From positions 1 to 64,000 of the forward strand of contig JAFUGM010000056.1 of assembly GCA_017469355.1 (NCBI GenBank): DNA of 64,000 bases, given 5' to 3'. Source of the DNA: Solobacterium sp. (GTDB lineage: Bacteria; Bacillota_I; Bacilli_A; Erysipelotrichales; Erysipelotrichaceae). Positions within the stretch are counted from its first letter, which is position 1; every line of letters begins with the position of its first letter. The notes under the pieces are model-generated. The model was not told where the DNA came from, made no database searches, and saw only the letters and a program-made list of their open reading frames with translations. The position numbers were made by a program, and so were the translations under genes. Of this stretch, positions 37,893 through 47,784 are shown piece by piece.

Positions 37893-39103
37893 GTTGACTT
37901 TTCTCCTTTCACATAAGATCGAATGATTGAAATCAGATAAAGTGAGCCAGTCACCACAACGGTGCCATTCTTACCCGCCAGCTGGATGGCTTCTTTCAGC
38001 GCAGTCTTCCAGTCTTCCACAATCCGCTCCCCGCCAAGATGTGAAGTCACATCCGCCCGACGGTTTTCAAACGATGTCGTAATGACTTCATCGCAGAACG
38101 ATTCCATGATTTCCCGCATTGCCGGCCCCTGTTTATCCTTCAATGCGCTGAATACACCAATCAAAGGATGCGATACATCCCGACATGCGTCTTTCAGCGC
38201 ATTCATTCCATCGGGATTATGTGCTCCATCCAACAGGATGCGCGGTTGTTCTGCGACCGTTTCAAACCGGCCAGGCCATACACTGGAAGCGATCGCCTGT
38301 TTTAAGGAAGCACTATGAATATCCATGCCAAGAAGATCCAGAACACAGAGTGCGATTGCCGCATCATATTTGTAATATGGCGCACTCAGTGTCACTTCAT
38401 ATTCTTCGTTGTCATAATGGAAGTGATGCCCGTTTCCTTCTTCAAACGCCCCCAGTTCATGAAGCGACGCACCGATCTTCTCTGCTTCTTCGACAATGAC
38501 CTGCCGCGCTTCTTCCTTCATCGTTCCGATAACCGCAGGACAGCCAGGCTTAAGAATGCCTGCTTTTTCACCTGCAATTTCCCCAAGCGTATTACCAAGA
38601 TATTCCATATGGTCCATCCCAATGGAAGCAATCACCGAACATAGCGGCTGCGTTATGACGTTGGTCGTATCGTAACGCCCGCCCATGGATACTTCCACGA
38701 CTGCGACGTCCACCTGTTCCTCACGAAACCATAGAAACGCAAACATCGTGCAGATTCCGATCAATCCAAGGCCATGATGCTCAATGACTCCGTGCCATTG
38801 ATTGGCATAGGAAAGGAATACCTCTTCGGGAATCCACACATCATTGATGCGGATGCGATCCCGGAAGTGCTCAAGATGAGGAGAGGTATATAAACCAACC
38901 CGCTTTCCGTTTGAAGATAACGCAGAATACAGGAACCGGCTGGTGCTCCCCTTTCCGTTAGTTCCTCCCACATGAATACAACGCAGTTCATTCTGTGGAT
39001 TGCCCACCTCATTCATCGCCTGCGCAAAGGGTTCAAAGTAAACCAGAATGGACTTCCGTCCTAATGCCCAGGCTTCTGCTTCCTTATAGGTATGAAATCT
39101 CAT
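37889..39103 (-). CDS. folC: Folylpolyglutamate synthase / dihydrofolate synthase
   Basis: 404 aa. It adds glutamate to (dihydro)folate. Motifs: 'VGGTNGKGSTSRFLYSAL' (P-loop), 'LYTSPHLEHFRDRIRIN' (omega loop) and 'VVEVSMGGRYDTTNVI', 'ILLDGAHNPDGMNALKDACR' in the C-terminal Mur ligase domain. Start overlaps the ung stop as ATGA. Middle of a tight overlapping run (hydrolase-like - ung - folC - ABM). Confidence 0.95.
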   Translation of the reverse strand: MRFHTYKEAEAWALGRKSILVYFEPFAQAMNEVGNPQNELRCIHVGGTNGKGSTSRFLYSALSSNGKRVGLYTSPHLEHFRDRIRINDVWIPEEVFLSYANQWHGVIEHHGLGLIGICTMFAFLWFREEQVDVAVVEVSMGGRYDTTNVITQPLCSVIASIGMDHMEYLGNTLGEIAGEKAGILKPGCPAVIGTMKEEARQVIVEEAEKIGASLHELGAFEEGNGHHFHYDNEEYEVTLSAPYYKYDAAIALCVLDLLGMDIHSASLKQAIASSVWPGRFETVAEQPRILLDGAHNPDGMNALKDACRDVSHPLIGVFSALKDKQGPAMREIMESFCDEVITTSFENRRADVTSHLGGERIVEDWKTALKEAIQLAGKNGTVVVTGSLYLISIIRSYVKGEKST

Positions 39104-39768
39104 AGGTCAGGAATCTGCCAGTCAATCGGCACCCGTCCTTTCTCACTTAGAAATGCATTGGCTTGGGAGAAATGATGACAGCCAAAAAAACCCTTATAGG
39201 CACTGAGCGGTGAGGGATGCGCCGCCTCAAGAACCAGGTGTTTTGTCCTGTCAATCATCGGAACCTTGGATCTGGCATTTCTGCCCCAGAGAAGAAATAC
39301 CACCGGTTCCTCCAATTCATTGATTTTCTGAATCACATGGTCAGTAAAGGTTTCCCACCCTTTTCCCTGATGGGAGTTTGCCCGACCGCGTTCCACCGTC
39401 ATGACGGTGTTAAGCAGGAAGACTCCCTGCTTCGCCCATGGCATCAGATAACCGTTATTCGGAATCCTGCATCCGCAGTCCGTATTCAATTCCTTGTATA
39501 TATTCACTAAGCTTGGAGGAATCTCCACCCCCGGATTCACCGAAAAGCACATCCCATGCGCCTGACCCGGCTCATGATAGGGATCCTGACCAAGAATCAC
39601 CACTTTCACATCCGGCAGATCACAGGCCTCAAAGGCACTGAACACTCTCTGTTTCGGGGGATAGATTTCCTTTCGCTGATACTGTTCATGAAGAAAGGCG
39701 GAAAGAGATTTGAAATACGGCTGTTCCCATTCCTCTTTCAGCCAGGGATACCAGGTATTATGTATCAT
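39100..39768 (-). CDS. ung: Uracil-DNA glycosylase, family 1
   Basis: 222 aa, full length. It removes uracil from DNA. 'VVILGQDPYHEPGQAHGMCF' holds the catalytic Asp loop, 'PPSLVNIYKE' the Pro-rich loop, 'VFLLWGRNARSK' the uracil pocket and 'AAHPSPLSA' the Leu-intercalation/His loop. Start ATG overlaps the upstream stop as ATGA with a GGGAGG ribosome site. Confidence 0.97.
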   Translation of the reverse strand: MIHNTWYPWLKEEWEQPYFKSLSAFLHEQYQRKEIYPPKQRVFSAFEACDLPDVKVVILGQDPYHEPGQAHGMCFSVNPGVEIPPSLVNIYKELNTDCGCRIPNNGYLMPWAKQGVFLLNTVMTVERGRANSHQGKGWETFTDHVIQKINELEEPVVFLLWGRNARSKVPMIDRTKHLVLEAAHPSPLSAYKGFFGCHHFSQANAFLSEKGRVPIDWQIPDL

Positions 39769-41090
39769 GACTTCCTCCCTGCCGACGAAGAGGCGGAGGT
39801 CTTTGGTTTATTGATATCTACACCATCCAGCCAGTCGGCGATATCTTCTGCGATCTGTTCTTCTGTTTCACCATCACGGTTTCTCAGATCATGACCGATG
39901 TCTTCATAGGTTTTCATTGTCACATTGGAACCCTTCTGGGATTTCCAGCTGTCATAGTCATCATGTTCCGTCACGATCACATCGTCTTCTCCCTGTTGAA
40001 TGAGAATCGGGATCGCCACATAACGGGTATAGCGAAGCGCACCTGATCTGTTCCAATCTGCCCAATAGGAACGAGGCAGCCCCAATACATCATCGTCTTC
40101 CCCTTCCTGTTCCAGAAGGTCTCTTACCTCATCCAGTTCGGCTTCTTCCATAAAGACCGAACGTCCATAGAGCTCCAGTCCATCTTCCGTAAAGGGTGCG
40201 TTAATCAGCACAAGACCGCCGGTCACTTCAAAGTGATGATAGACCACCGAGTAGCCAAGTGTTCCTGCGGTACCATGGCCGACATATACAATCGATCGCG
40301 CATTTACGGGATAGGATTCCAGAGAATGAATGATGGAGGCCAGATCCTGATAAAACAGCAGATCCAGATCATATCCAAAGACTTCCGGTAAGGCGGACTC
40401 CTCATAGAGTCTGGTATTAAAGCGTACAGAAGCGACCCCATGTTCTGCCAGCTGATGTGCAAGATCTCTCCGCAGCTCGCGATTGGAGCCGGACGCATTC
40501 ATCTCATCGCTAAGCTGTTCTCCCACCAGAACCGCAACGGGCGGCGACTCCACCCCCTCTGGCAAGGTAAGAATGCCATGAAGCGTTGGCGCATTACCTG
40601 CTTCAATGAGTATTTCAGTCCATTCTTCACTTTCTTCTGTTTCACGAACTTCATTCCGCAACGAAACATTCATCGTTTCAATTTCCAGTGACTGATTCAA
40701 TGAAACCATCACTTCCAGTTCCTGCGTATCTGCGCGCAATAACGTCATGCCCCCACAATACCCATCATGGTAGATCGGGTCACACTCAAGCAGTTCATAG
40801 GGCCCCTCCGCGATCGCATGAAACATCGTCCGAAGTTCTTCGGAGGAAAGTGCATCTGATGAAACAGCGAAAAGGGAAGAACAAACTTCCCAGTTCTGGG
40901 CCGCAATCGCCGCCCCGATTTCTTCTGTTTTCTGTGCTACCCGACCATAAGAGATACCTGGACTCCAGGGCTCCGTAGAAGAGGATGTGAACTGATTAGA
41001 GGACACTTCCAAATCGCTTTCAGTAGTATCCGCTTTCTTACATCCGCCTAACAATACTACAGCGAGCAACACGCTCAGCAGTTTACGCAA
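39765..41090 (-). CDS. Alpha/beta-hydrolase-like lipoprotein lacking the nucleophile Ser
   Basis: 442 aa from TTG 41090, chosen because GAGG lies just before it and it gives a standard lipoprotein signal (RKLLSVLLAVVLLGGC). An in-frame ATG 14 codons upstream would lie before the signal. Residues about 45-145 resemble DUF3887; the rest is an alpha/beta-hydrolase ('VAVLVGEQLSDEMN', 'LAHQLAEHGVASVRFNTRLY'). The nucleophile elbow reads 'YVGHGTAGTLGY', with Gly where GxSxG needs Ser. The Asp (GEDDVIVTEHD) and His (YEDIGHD) positions remain. Probably non-catalytic or altered. It overlaps the DUF885 gene by 8 bp. Confidence 0.75.
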   Translation of the reverse strand: MRKLLSVLLAVVLLGGCKKADTTESDLEVSSNQFTSSSTEPWSPGISYGRVAQKTEEIGAAIAAQNWEVCSSLFAVSSDALSSEELRTMFHAIAEGPYELLECDPIYHDGYCGGMTLLRADTQELEVMVSLNQSLEIETMNVSLRNEVRETEESEEWTEILIEAGNAPTLHGILTLPEGVESPPVAVLVGEQLSDEMNASGSNRELRRDLAHQLAEHGVASVRFNTRLYEESALPEVFGYDLDLLFYQDLASIIHSLESYPVNARSIVYVGHGTAGTLGYSVVYHHFEVTGGLVLINAPFTEDGLELYGRSVFMEEAELDEVRDLLEQEGEDDDVLGLPRSYWADWNRSGALRYTRYVAIPILIQQGEDDVIVTEHDDYDSWKSQKGSNVTMKTYEDIGHDLRNRDGETEEQIAEDIADWLDGVDINKPKTSASSSAGRKS

Positions 41091-43029
41091 GCGGACCTCG
41101 TTTCTTTGTTTTATGAAGCACGATTCCCGCAATCAACGCAATTACCGCCAATACCCCAAGGATGATATAGACCGGCGTATAGTCCACTTTTCCATAATCC
41201 AGAACCAGCGTGCCATCCGGCCGGGAGGAGAAGTCATAATTGCCAAAGGAAACCGAAGGCTGCTCACTCTGTGTTCCCGATTCAGAAGTACTTCCGCTTT
41301 TAGACGCAATATATGCATTCACATCCTGCGCAACCATGTCAAATGGACGATCTCCATCCGTCAGAAGAACCGTATGGAATTCCTTCAGATTAAAGTCCTG
41401 ACCAAGCCGTTCTTCCGCATCCGTACGCAGACGGATGAAATTCATCATTCCTACACCATATGGCAATAACAGTCCCGGGCGCTGTATCACAAAGTCACGC
41501 AATACACCGGCAGATGCGGAGTTCAGACCAATACTGTCAAGCCAGTCCGCAACTTCCTTCTCTGACCAACCCAGGCCATTTACCGCAAGATCTACCGCCG
41601 CATCTTCCACATAGCCAAGGGCAATATAGATCTTATTCAGTTCTGCCGCATCCGGATCGATATCACTGAAGTCCCAGGCACACCATTCCGAATACATGCC
41701 CCAGCCTTCGGTATAACCCATGAATCCATAGTAGGAACGCAGATAAGGATGTTCCTGATCCGCAAACCAGGTAATCTGATACAGATGCCCCGGGAACCCT
41801 TCATGGGCTAACGTGGAGTACAGGTCATTTTCATCGGATACCCCATTCGGGTTAATACGAATGACATTGTCATGGATATCATCCAGCGGCGGCTGTACAT
41901 AATAGGCTACCGTTGCGTCATTGGCGATAGATGGGTCGAGATAGTCATGTTTATAAACGACGTCCGGCCCCTCGGGGAAATTCGCGAGATGCGACTCAAG
42001 ATACGCGAGCACTTCCGCCGCATCTTTCTGGGAAACGGTTTCCGTTTCATAGAGATCATCTACCCTCGGATTGGCCATATAGAGGTCAATATACTGATCC
42101 ACAAGCCACTCCATGAAATCCGAACATTCCATGAACTGTTCTTCAATTGATTTATCACTGCTGGTCTTATAACGTACTAATGCCTTGTAATAATCCAGGC
42201 CCCCATCGGCGTATTCGGAAAGACCTCCGTCAAAGGAACGGGAACCACGGAGCTGTTCCAGCTCATCTCTCACATGGCGATATGCAGGAATATAACTATT
42301 CAATACGATGTCTCGGTTACGGTCTTTGTAGGCCTGCCGTTCATCCTCGGTAAGACCTTCCATCTCATCAATCTGCTCATTGAAGATGATGATCAGCTCA
42401 CTGTCTTCTGTCTTAGAGGTAAACTCATCAATGGATTCCTCTGTCATATCCAACATGTCATCCCGCAGGAAGAAGCCATTGCCTGCCTGCCGTTTCGTAA
42501 CAACAAGCGCCTCTTCCAGAAACTGCGGAACACTCTCCAGAACATCCAGATAATCATCAATGTCCTGTTTCCGATAGAAGATATATTCCGTGAAATTGGT
42601 CAGGAGATTTTCATGAAGACCAGTTGCCGGGTCAAAGTATCCGTATACCTGCGGATAGCTGTTCATATCCCGGATGCTTTCCAGAAAAATCTCGTATGTC
42701 GCATAGATCTTCTGGTTTTCTTCGCTCAGAGAATTATAGTCAAACGTATGAAGCTGATCGAGGGAAGCCTGTGCCTGTTCCACTGCCTCTTCAAAGGACT
42801 CCCATGTCGCATCACCGATATTGAGTTCCGGCTTGATAATCCCAAGCGCCTCATAATCCTTGATCGTATAATGCATATCCATGAAATCCGCTTCCATGTA
42901 TTGTTTGAATTCGCTCTCAAGGAACGCTTCAAAATCACTGTCACTCTCTCCCGCATAAACCGGTGTAAGGGATGGGACTGCCAGAAACAGTGCAGCAACT
43001 GCTGCACAGACTTTTTTCAACAGATTCAT
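41083..43029 (-). CDS. DUF885 metallopeptidase-like, secreted and membrane-anchored
   Basis: 648 aa from ATG 43029 with AAGGAG upstream. Signal peptide ends near 'PVYAGES'. The DUF885 zinc motif HEGFPGH is at residues 409-415, with 'EGWGMYSEW' shortly after for the third ligand. C-terminal membrane segment 'PVYIILGVLAVIALIAGIVL' followed by 'HKTKKRGPLA' puts the enzyme on the outer face of the membrane. DUF885 proteins resemble carboxypeptidase-type zinc peptidases; substrate unknown. It starts 47 bases after pulA and leads a run of overlapping genes. Confidence 0.85.
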   Translation of the reverse strand: MNLLKKVCAAVAALFLAVPSLTPVYAGESDSDFEAFLESEFKQYMEADFMDMHYTIKDYEALGIIKPELNIGDATWESFEEAVEQAQASLDQLHTFDYNSLSEENQKIYATYEIFLESIRDMNSYPQVYGYFDPATGLHENLLTNFTEYIFYRKQDIDDYLDVLESVPQFLEEALVVTKRQAGNGFFLRDDMLDMTEESIDEFTSKTEDSELIIIFNEQIDEMEGLTEDERQAYKDRNRDIVLNSYIPAYRHVRDELEQLRGSRSFDGGLSEYADGGLDYYKALVRYKTSSDKSIEEQFMECSDFMEWLVDQYIDLYMANPRVDDLYETETVSQKDAAEVLAYLESHLANFPEGPDVVYKHDYLDPSIANDATVAYYVQPPLDDIHDNVIRINPNGVSDENDLYSTLAHEGFPGHLYQITWFADQEHPYLRSYYGFMGYTEGWGMYSEWCAWDFSDIDPDAAELNKIYIALGYVEDAAVDLAVNGLGWSEKEVADWLDSIGLNSASAGVLRDFVIQRPGLLLPYGVGMMNFIRLRTDAEERLGQDFNLKEFHTVLLTDGDRPFDMVAQDVNAYIASKSGSTSESGTQSEQPSVSFGNYDFSSRPDGTLVLDYGKVDYTPVYIILGVLAVIALIAGIVLHKTKKRGPLA

Positions 43030-43076
43030 CGTCTGGTCTCCTTGTACTTCAAATTCATTATAGCAAAAAAGACAGG

Positions 43077-45209
43077 TCACCCTGTCTTCAGCGGTTTCGA
43101 TAGAATCAGGCAGGAACACTGCGGTACGACCACCTCTGCCCGAAGCCCTTCGATGGGCAATCCGTTTTCATCCGCAATGATCTGATATTCCTCCTCAAAA
43201 TGGAACCGATGTTCATTTAATGACGGATTGAAGATTACCCTGATACCTGAGGAATCATTCGCACTGTCAGTGCAGTCCATGTCATACAGCACCACATATC
43301 CATCCGCCAGTGAGAAATGAACCTGAGTATCAATCTGCTGGGCAGTATTGAAGCGGAACGCAGGATATTGTCTCCGGATGGAAATCATCCTTCTGGTATA
43401 CTCCACAACATCATAGTTCAGTATCATTCGATCCCAGTTCATCTGGTTAATCACATCTCCGGAGTTATAGGAGTTTGTATTGTCCTGTTTTGTGCCGCAG
43501 AACTCCATGCCCTGGTGAAGAAACGGAATTCCCTGGGCTGTAAGTGTTGCGGCGATCATCAGCTTCTGACGCTTTTTGCGGATGTCTCTTGGCTCTTCCG
43601 CGCAGCACATATGCATCTTATCCCAAGCGGTCGCATTATCATGAGTCTCAAGCGCATTGACACTTTGAACTGGTGTATCAAACCGGCGGAAATAGGGATC
43701 CTGTTTGGAGTTTCCGCTGAGCGCGCTGCACATATCAAACGCCATACCGAGATTCCCAGTCAGATAGCCTTTGTCATATTTACTGTCATCTCCCGTTCTT
43801 CCCTTGGCGATATCACGGAAGGTGTCGTTGAAATGACCGATCCCCGGCATCCGATGTTGATTATAGATACGGGCCTTACGGTCCTCAGGAAGTGCCGTCG
43901 GCATATCCCATCCTTCGCCATAAATCAGCACATCCGGCTTGATTGTTCTTGCGAGGCGATAAATCTCGTTCATCGTATCCACATCGAGAATTCCCATTAA
44001 GTCAAACCGGAATCCATCAATGTTATACAGTTTCATATGCGTACGAATGACATCAAGATACAGTTTCCGCATCATCGGCCGTGTGCTGTCCAGATCATTT
44101 CCACAGAAGCTTCCATTGGACATCCATCCGTTTTCGTTATAGCGGAAGTAGTAGTACGGAACGATACGGTCAAAGGGAGACTTCCCGACATCATACATGT
44201 GGTTGAATACTACATCAAGAGTTACCCGAAGTCCCTTTTTGTGCAGCGCAGAAACCATCTTTCGAAATTCAATACAGCGGCTGTATGGATCCGATGGTTT
44301 GGTGCTGTAGCTTCCTTCCAGCGTAAAAAACTGTTCTGGATCATAACCCCAGTTATAGCCCCGGTCCGGGTGGTCTTCATCAATGGTAAGAAAGTCCATG
44401 ACCGGCTGAAACTGCACATGGGTAATTCCAAGATCTGCCAGATAATCCAGGCCGGTCGGATTCAGCTTCCAGCTGGTGCCTGGCTCAGAAAGTGAAAGGA
44501 ACTTTCCGTTTGTGCTGGTGCCGGTCTCCCGAGAACTTGTCATATCCCGTACACTGCATTCATAGATCACCGCATCGGCGGCACTGTTCATGACACCGGT
44601 AACGCCACGGTCTTCTATCCGCTCAATCTCTGAGGTATCAATGACTGCTGAGTGACGGCAGTTAGCATCGGAAGAAAGCCCATAAGGGTCAATACTTTCA
44701 ATCATGAGTCCATCCCGTTCAATCAGGTAGACATAGAGCACATGTTTCAGATCCCCTTCTACCTTTACCCGGAATACTCCTTTTTCTCCACGCGTCATCG
44801 GGTAGAGTGTCACCTGGCCACGATGATCGATCAGGCGAAGATATACATGTACTGCGGTTGGAGCCCAGAGAGCGAAGTTCGTATAGTCTTTGTGATACAC
44901 TGCGCCAAGGTCATCCCCATGGTAAGTGAACTGCCGGTCAAATTCCGCCGTACGGACAATATGACGGATCTGAAGCGGAACTTCCTTTCCGTGGGTTTCA
45001 TGAATGGTATAATTCTGGCCAAAATGAACGACCGCAGGAATCGTAAGATCATAGCGGATTTCCCGATCATGTTCTTCCACCCCACGGATAATACAGTCAC
45101 TGCAGGTTCCATCTTCCCCCGTGAGATAAAACCCTCCGGCAACACCGTTATAGTAATTTCTGGAGAGGCATACCTGAACCCGTCCAAAATCATCAAGATA
45201 AGCTTTCAT
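43077..45209 (-). CDS. pulA: Type I pullulanase (GH13_14)
   Basis: 710 aa from ATG 45209. It debranches alpha-1,6 links in glycogen or limit dextrins. N-terminal CBM48-like region ('TNFALWAPTAVHVYLRLIDH'), pullulanase signature 'YNWGYDP', GH13 regions 'VTLDVVFNHMYD', 'GFRFDLMGILD' (nucleophile), 'LIYGEGWDMP' (acid) and 'ETHDN'. No signal peptide, so it is cytosolic and acts with glgP in glycogen breakdown. A terminator follows glgP upstream, so pulA may depend on read-through or its own start. Confidence 0.96.
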   Translation of the reverse strand: MKAYLDDFGRVQVCLSRNYYNGVAGGFYLTGEDGTCSDCIIRGVEEHDREIRYDLTIPAVVHFGQNYTIHETHGKEVPLQIRHIVRTAEFDRQFTYHGDDLGAVYHKDYTNFALWAPTAVHVYLRLIDHRGQVTLYPMTRGEKGVFRVKVEGDLKHVLYVYLIERDGLMIESIDPYGLSSDANCRHSAVIDTSEIERIEDRGVTGVMNSAADAVIYECSVRDMTSSRETGTSTNGKFLSLSEPGTSWKLNPTGLDYLADLGITHVQFQPVMDFLTIDEDHPDRGYNWGYDPEQFFTLEGSYSTKPSDPYSRCIEFRKMVSALHKKGLRVTLDVVFNHMYDVGKSPFDRIVPYYYFRYNENGWMSNGSFCGNDLDSTRPMMRKLYLDVIRTHMKLYNIDGFRFDLMGILDVDTMNEIYRLARTIKPDVLIYGEGWDMPTALPEDRKARIYNQHRMPGIGHFNDTFRDIAKGRTGDDSKYDKGYLTGNLGMAFDMCSALSGNSKQDPYFRRFDTPVQSVNALETHDNATAWDKMHMCCAEEPRDIRKKRQKLMIAATLTAQGIPFLHQGMEFCGTKQDNTNSYNSGDVINQMNWDRMILNYDVVEYTRRMISIRRQYPAFRFNTAQQIDTQVHFSLADGYVVLYDMDCTDSANDSSGIRVIFNPSLNEHRFHFEEEYQIIADENGLPIEGLRAEVVVPQCSCLILSKPLKTG

Positions 45210-45227
45210 GAAAAACCCCCGAAAACA

Positions 45228-45258
45228 CAAAAGAAAAAGGCATGTGAATGCCCTTATC
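45228..45258 (-). terminator. glgP terminator
   Basis: Reading minus: GGCAT, loop TCAC, ATGCC, then TTTTTCTTTTG. It lies between glgP and pulA. Confidence 0.6.
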
Positions 45259-45284
45259 TTAATGCCAAAGCAGATGTGAATCAA

Positions 45285-47687
45285 TCAAAGATTGATCGGT
45301 TTGATATCCCAGATTTCTTCCCCATACTGACGAATTGTGCGGTCACTGGAGAAGTAGGAAGACTTCGCGATATTGATGAGACAGCTTCTTGCCCAGGCAG
45401 AACGGTCTTCATACCGGCGGCTGATCTCTTCCTGTGCCCGGACATAGGAGTCAAAGTCCGCAAGGACAAGGAACTCGTCGTTCTTCATCATGAGTTCTTC
45501 GTAGATCGGACGGAAATCATCACTGTTTCCGTTCCAGTATCCATTGATGAAGGTGTTCAGTACATTACGAATACGCTCATCGTTATTTACATAGTCAATC
45601 GCACGGTACATCTGACGGAAATGACCGATCTCTTCAACCGTAAGACCGAAGATGACATCATTTTCACGCCCGACCAGACGATCGATTTCTACCGTAGCAC
45701 CATCCAGTGTTCCCAGCGTAATTGCACCATTCATCATGAACTTCATATTTCCGGTTCCGCTGGCTTCCTTACCGGCTGTGGAAATCTGTTCCGAAACATC
45801 CGATCCATTCATGAGTGTTTCCGACATAGTCACACTGTAGTTGGGAAGGAATACCACTTTCAGCATGCCCTTCACATCCGGATCATCGTTTACCTTCTTG
45901 GCTACACAGTTAATCAGCTTGATAACCTTCTTGGCAAACTGGTATGCCGGAGCAGCCTTTGCGGCGAAGATATAGGTATGCGGATAAATACGGAAATTCG
46001 GGTCCGCCTTGATTCTCTGATACAGGTAAATGACATGCATGATATTCAGCAGCTGCCGCTTATATGCATGAAGACGCTTCGCCTGGGAATCAAAGATGGA
46101 GTTAGGATCCACCTCCACACCCGTGGAACGGCGAATATAGTTCGCAAGCACTTCCTTACGTTCCTGCTTTACCTTGAGGAACTTCTTCTGAACTTTAGGG
46201 TCATCCACATAGTTCATGAGTTTTTCGATCTTATCGAAATCCTTCTCATATCCCTTTCCGATGGTTTCATCGAGAAGTTCTCTGAGTTCCGGATTGGAGT
46301 AAAGCATCCAACGCCGTGGTGTAATACCATTGGTCTTGTTCTGGAAGCGTTCCGGCCACATGCGGTAGTACTCCTTGAAGAGATCGGTTTTCAAAAGACC
46401 GCTGTGAATCTCTGCGACACCATTGACACTGTGCGACATCGTTACGGCTAAACGGGCCATATGAATCATACCGTTATCGATAATACGGGTGTCATACCAC
46501 AGGTTATTTTCATTCGGGAAACGCTCATAGAGGTAGTGCCCATACCGGCCATTGATTTCATCAATGATCATGTAAATCCGAGGCAACAGCTTCTGCACAT
46601 ATTCTACCGGCCACTTTTCCAGCGCCTCACTCATAACGGTATGGTTGGTATAGGACATGACAGACTTTGTGATCTCATGGGCCTGAACCCACTGATATCC
46701 ATAATCATCCATGAGTACACGCATCAGCTCCGGAATTGCCAGAACCGGATGGGTGTCATTCAGCTGAATGGATACGACATCACCGAGATTATCGAGGTTC
46801 GCATATTCCTTGAGATGTGCCTTGATGATAGAGTCAATTCCGGCACTGACAAAGAAGTACTGCTGCTTCAGACGAAGGTATTTTCCCTCTTCCGTTGTAT
46901 CGTCCGGGTAGACGTTCAGACAGATTTCATTGACTTCCTGCAGGTATTTCCGGTAGTCCATCCAAGCCGGAGAACGGTCCGACGCCTCTGCCGACCACAG
47001 ACGCAATGTATTGGTCATCTTTGTGCCGGCACCGATCATCGGCATATCATAGGGAACCGCGAGAATGTGTTCGGCATTGACATGGTTGAAATGAAGATTT
47101 CCCTTGTCGTCCCCGCTCACTTCGACATTTCCCCAGAACTTTACATCAACGGAGTGCTTCGGTTTCCGTACTTCCCACGGATTTCCGATCCGCATCCACA
47201 TATCAGGAACTTCAATCTGATTTCCCTGGTCATCAATCAGCTGACGGAACAGACCGCACTGATAACGGATACAGTTACCATTGACCGCAAGGTTTTCCGT
47301 TGCGGCAGAATCCATGAAACACGCCGCGAGACGTCCAAGTCCGCCATTGCCAAGACCCGCATCCCGTTCCATCGCTGCGATGGTGTCGTAATTGATATCA
47401 AGATCCTTTAATCCTTCGACGACGATATCGTAGATTCCCAGATTCTTGAGGTTGCTGGTAAGAGAACGTCCCAGCAGAAACTCCATGGAAAAGTAGTAAA
47501 CCTGCTTTGCCTTCTGTTTCTTGATCGCAACCTTGGTGTCCTTCCAGTTTACAGAAGCGTAGTTGCGTACCATTTCACCTAAGGTGAGGTAACGTTCGGT
47601 AGGATGTGTTTCTTCTACCGTCGTCCCATACAGCTCAATCAGACGCTGAGAGAACTCCTTTTTAAACTCCGTTTTATTCTTGAACAT
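45285..47687 (-). CDS. glgP: Glycogen/starch phosphorylase (GT35)
   Basis: 800 aa. It releases Glc-1-P from alpha-glucan ends, using PLP. Marks: 'FSMEFLLGRSLTSNLKNLGI', 'GNGGLGRLAACFMDSAATEN', 'QLNDTHPVLAIPELMRVLMD', 'MARLAVTMSHSVNGVAEIHS', and the PLP-phosphate site 'EASGTGNMKFMMNGAITLGT'. Own promoter with extended -10 TATACT (47730-47735) directly after the glgB terminator. Confidence 0.97.
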   Translation of the reverse strand: MFKNKTEFKKEFSQRLIELYGTTVEETHPTERYLTLGEMVRNYASVNWKDTKVAIKKQKAKQVYYFSMEFLLGRSLTSNLKNLGIYDIVVEGLKDLDINYDTIAAMERDAGLGNGGLGRLAACFMDSAATENLAVNGNCIRYQCGLFRQLIDDQGNQIEVPDMWMRIGNPWEVRKPKHSVDVKFWGNVEVSGDDKGNLHFNHVNAEHILAVPYDMPMIGAGTKMTNTLRLWSAEASDRSPAWMDYRKYLQEVNEICLNVYPDDTTEEGKYLRLKQQYFFVSAGIDSIIKAHLKEYANLDNLGDVVSIQLNDTHPVLAIPELMRVLMDDYGYQWVQAHEITKSVMSYTNHTVMSEALEKWPVEYVQKLLPRIYMIIDEINGRYGHYLYERFPNENNLWYDTRIIDNGMIHMARLAVTMSHSVNGVAEIHSGLLKTDLFKEYYRMWPERFQNKTNGITPRRWMLYSNPELRELLDETIGKGYEKDFDKIEKLMNYVDDPKVQKKFLKVKQERKEVLANYIRRSTGVEVDPNSIFDSQAKRLHAYKRQLLNIMHVIYLYQRIKADPNFRIYPHTYIFAAKAAPAYQFAKKVIKLINCVAKKVNDDPDVKGMLKVVFLPNYSVTMSETLMNGSDVSEQISTAGKEASGTGNMKFMMNGAITLGTLDGATVEIDRLVGRENDVIFGLTVEEIGHFRQMYRAIDYVNNDERIRNVLNTFINGYWNGNSDDFRPIYEELMMKNDEFLVLADFDSYVRAQEEISRRYEDRSAWARSCLINIAKSSYFSSDRTIRQYGEEIWDIKPINL

Positions 47688-47729
47688 AGTCCTTTATCCT
47701 TTGTAAGTCCGAAAAACATGGACTGTGCC

Positions 47730-47738
47730 AGTATACCA
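47730..47738 (-). promoter_or_regulatory. glgP promoter, extended -10
   Basis: Reading minus: TGGTATACT. The -35 is weak and lies inside the glgB terminator stem. Confidence 0.5.
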
Positions 47739-47776
47739 TAAAACCGGGAATCCCTCGATTTCTGTGATTCCCGGTT
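47737..47776 (-). terminator. glgB terminator
   Basis: AACCGGGAATC (47742-47752) pairs with GATTCCCGGTT (47766-47776), 11 bp; reading minus TTATGG follows. Confidence 0.7.
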
Positions 47777-47784
47777 CTACATTG

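Noticed and set aside
44652-46451. 599-codon plus-strand frame across pulA and glgP
   Set aside because: It spans two well-supported minus-strand genes and their terminator, and has no recognisable domain.
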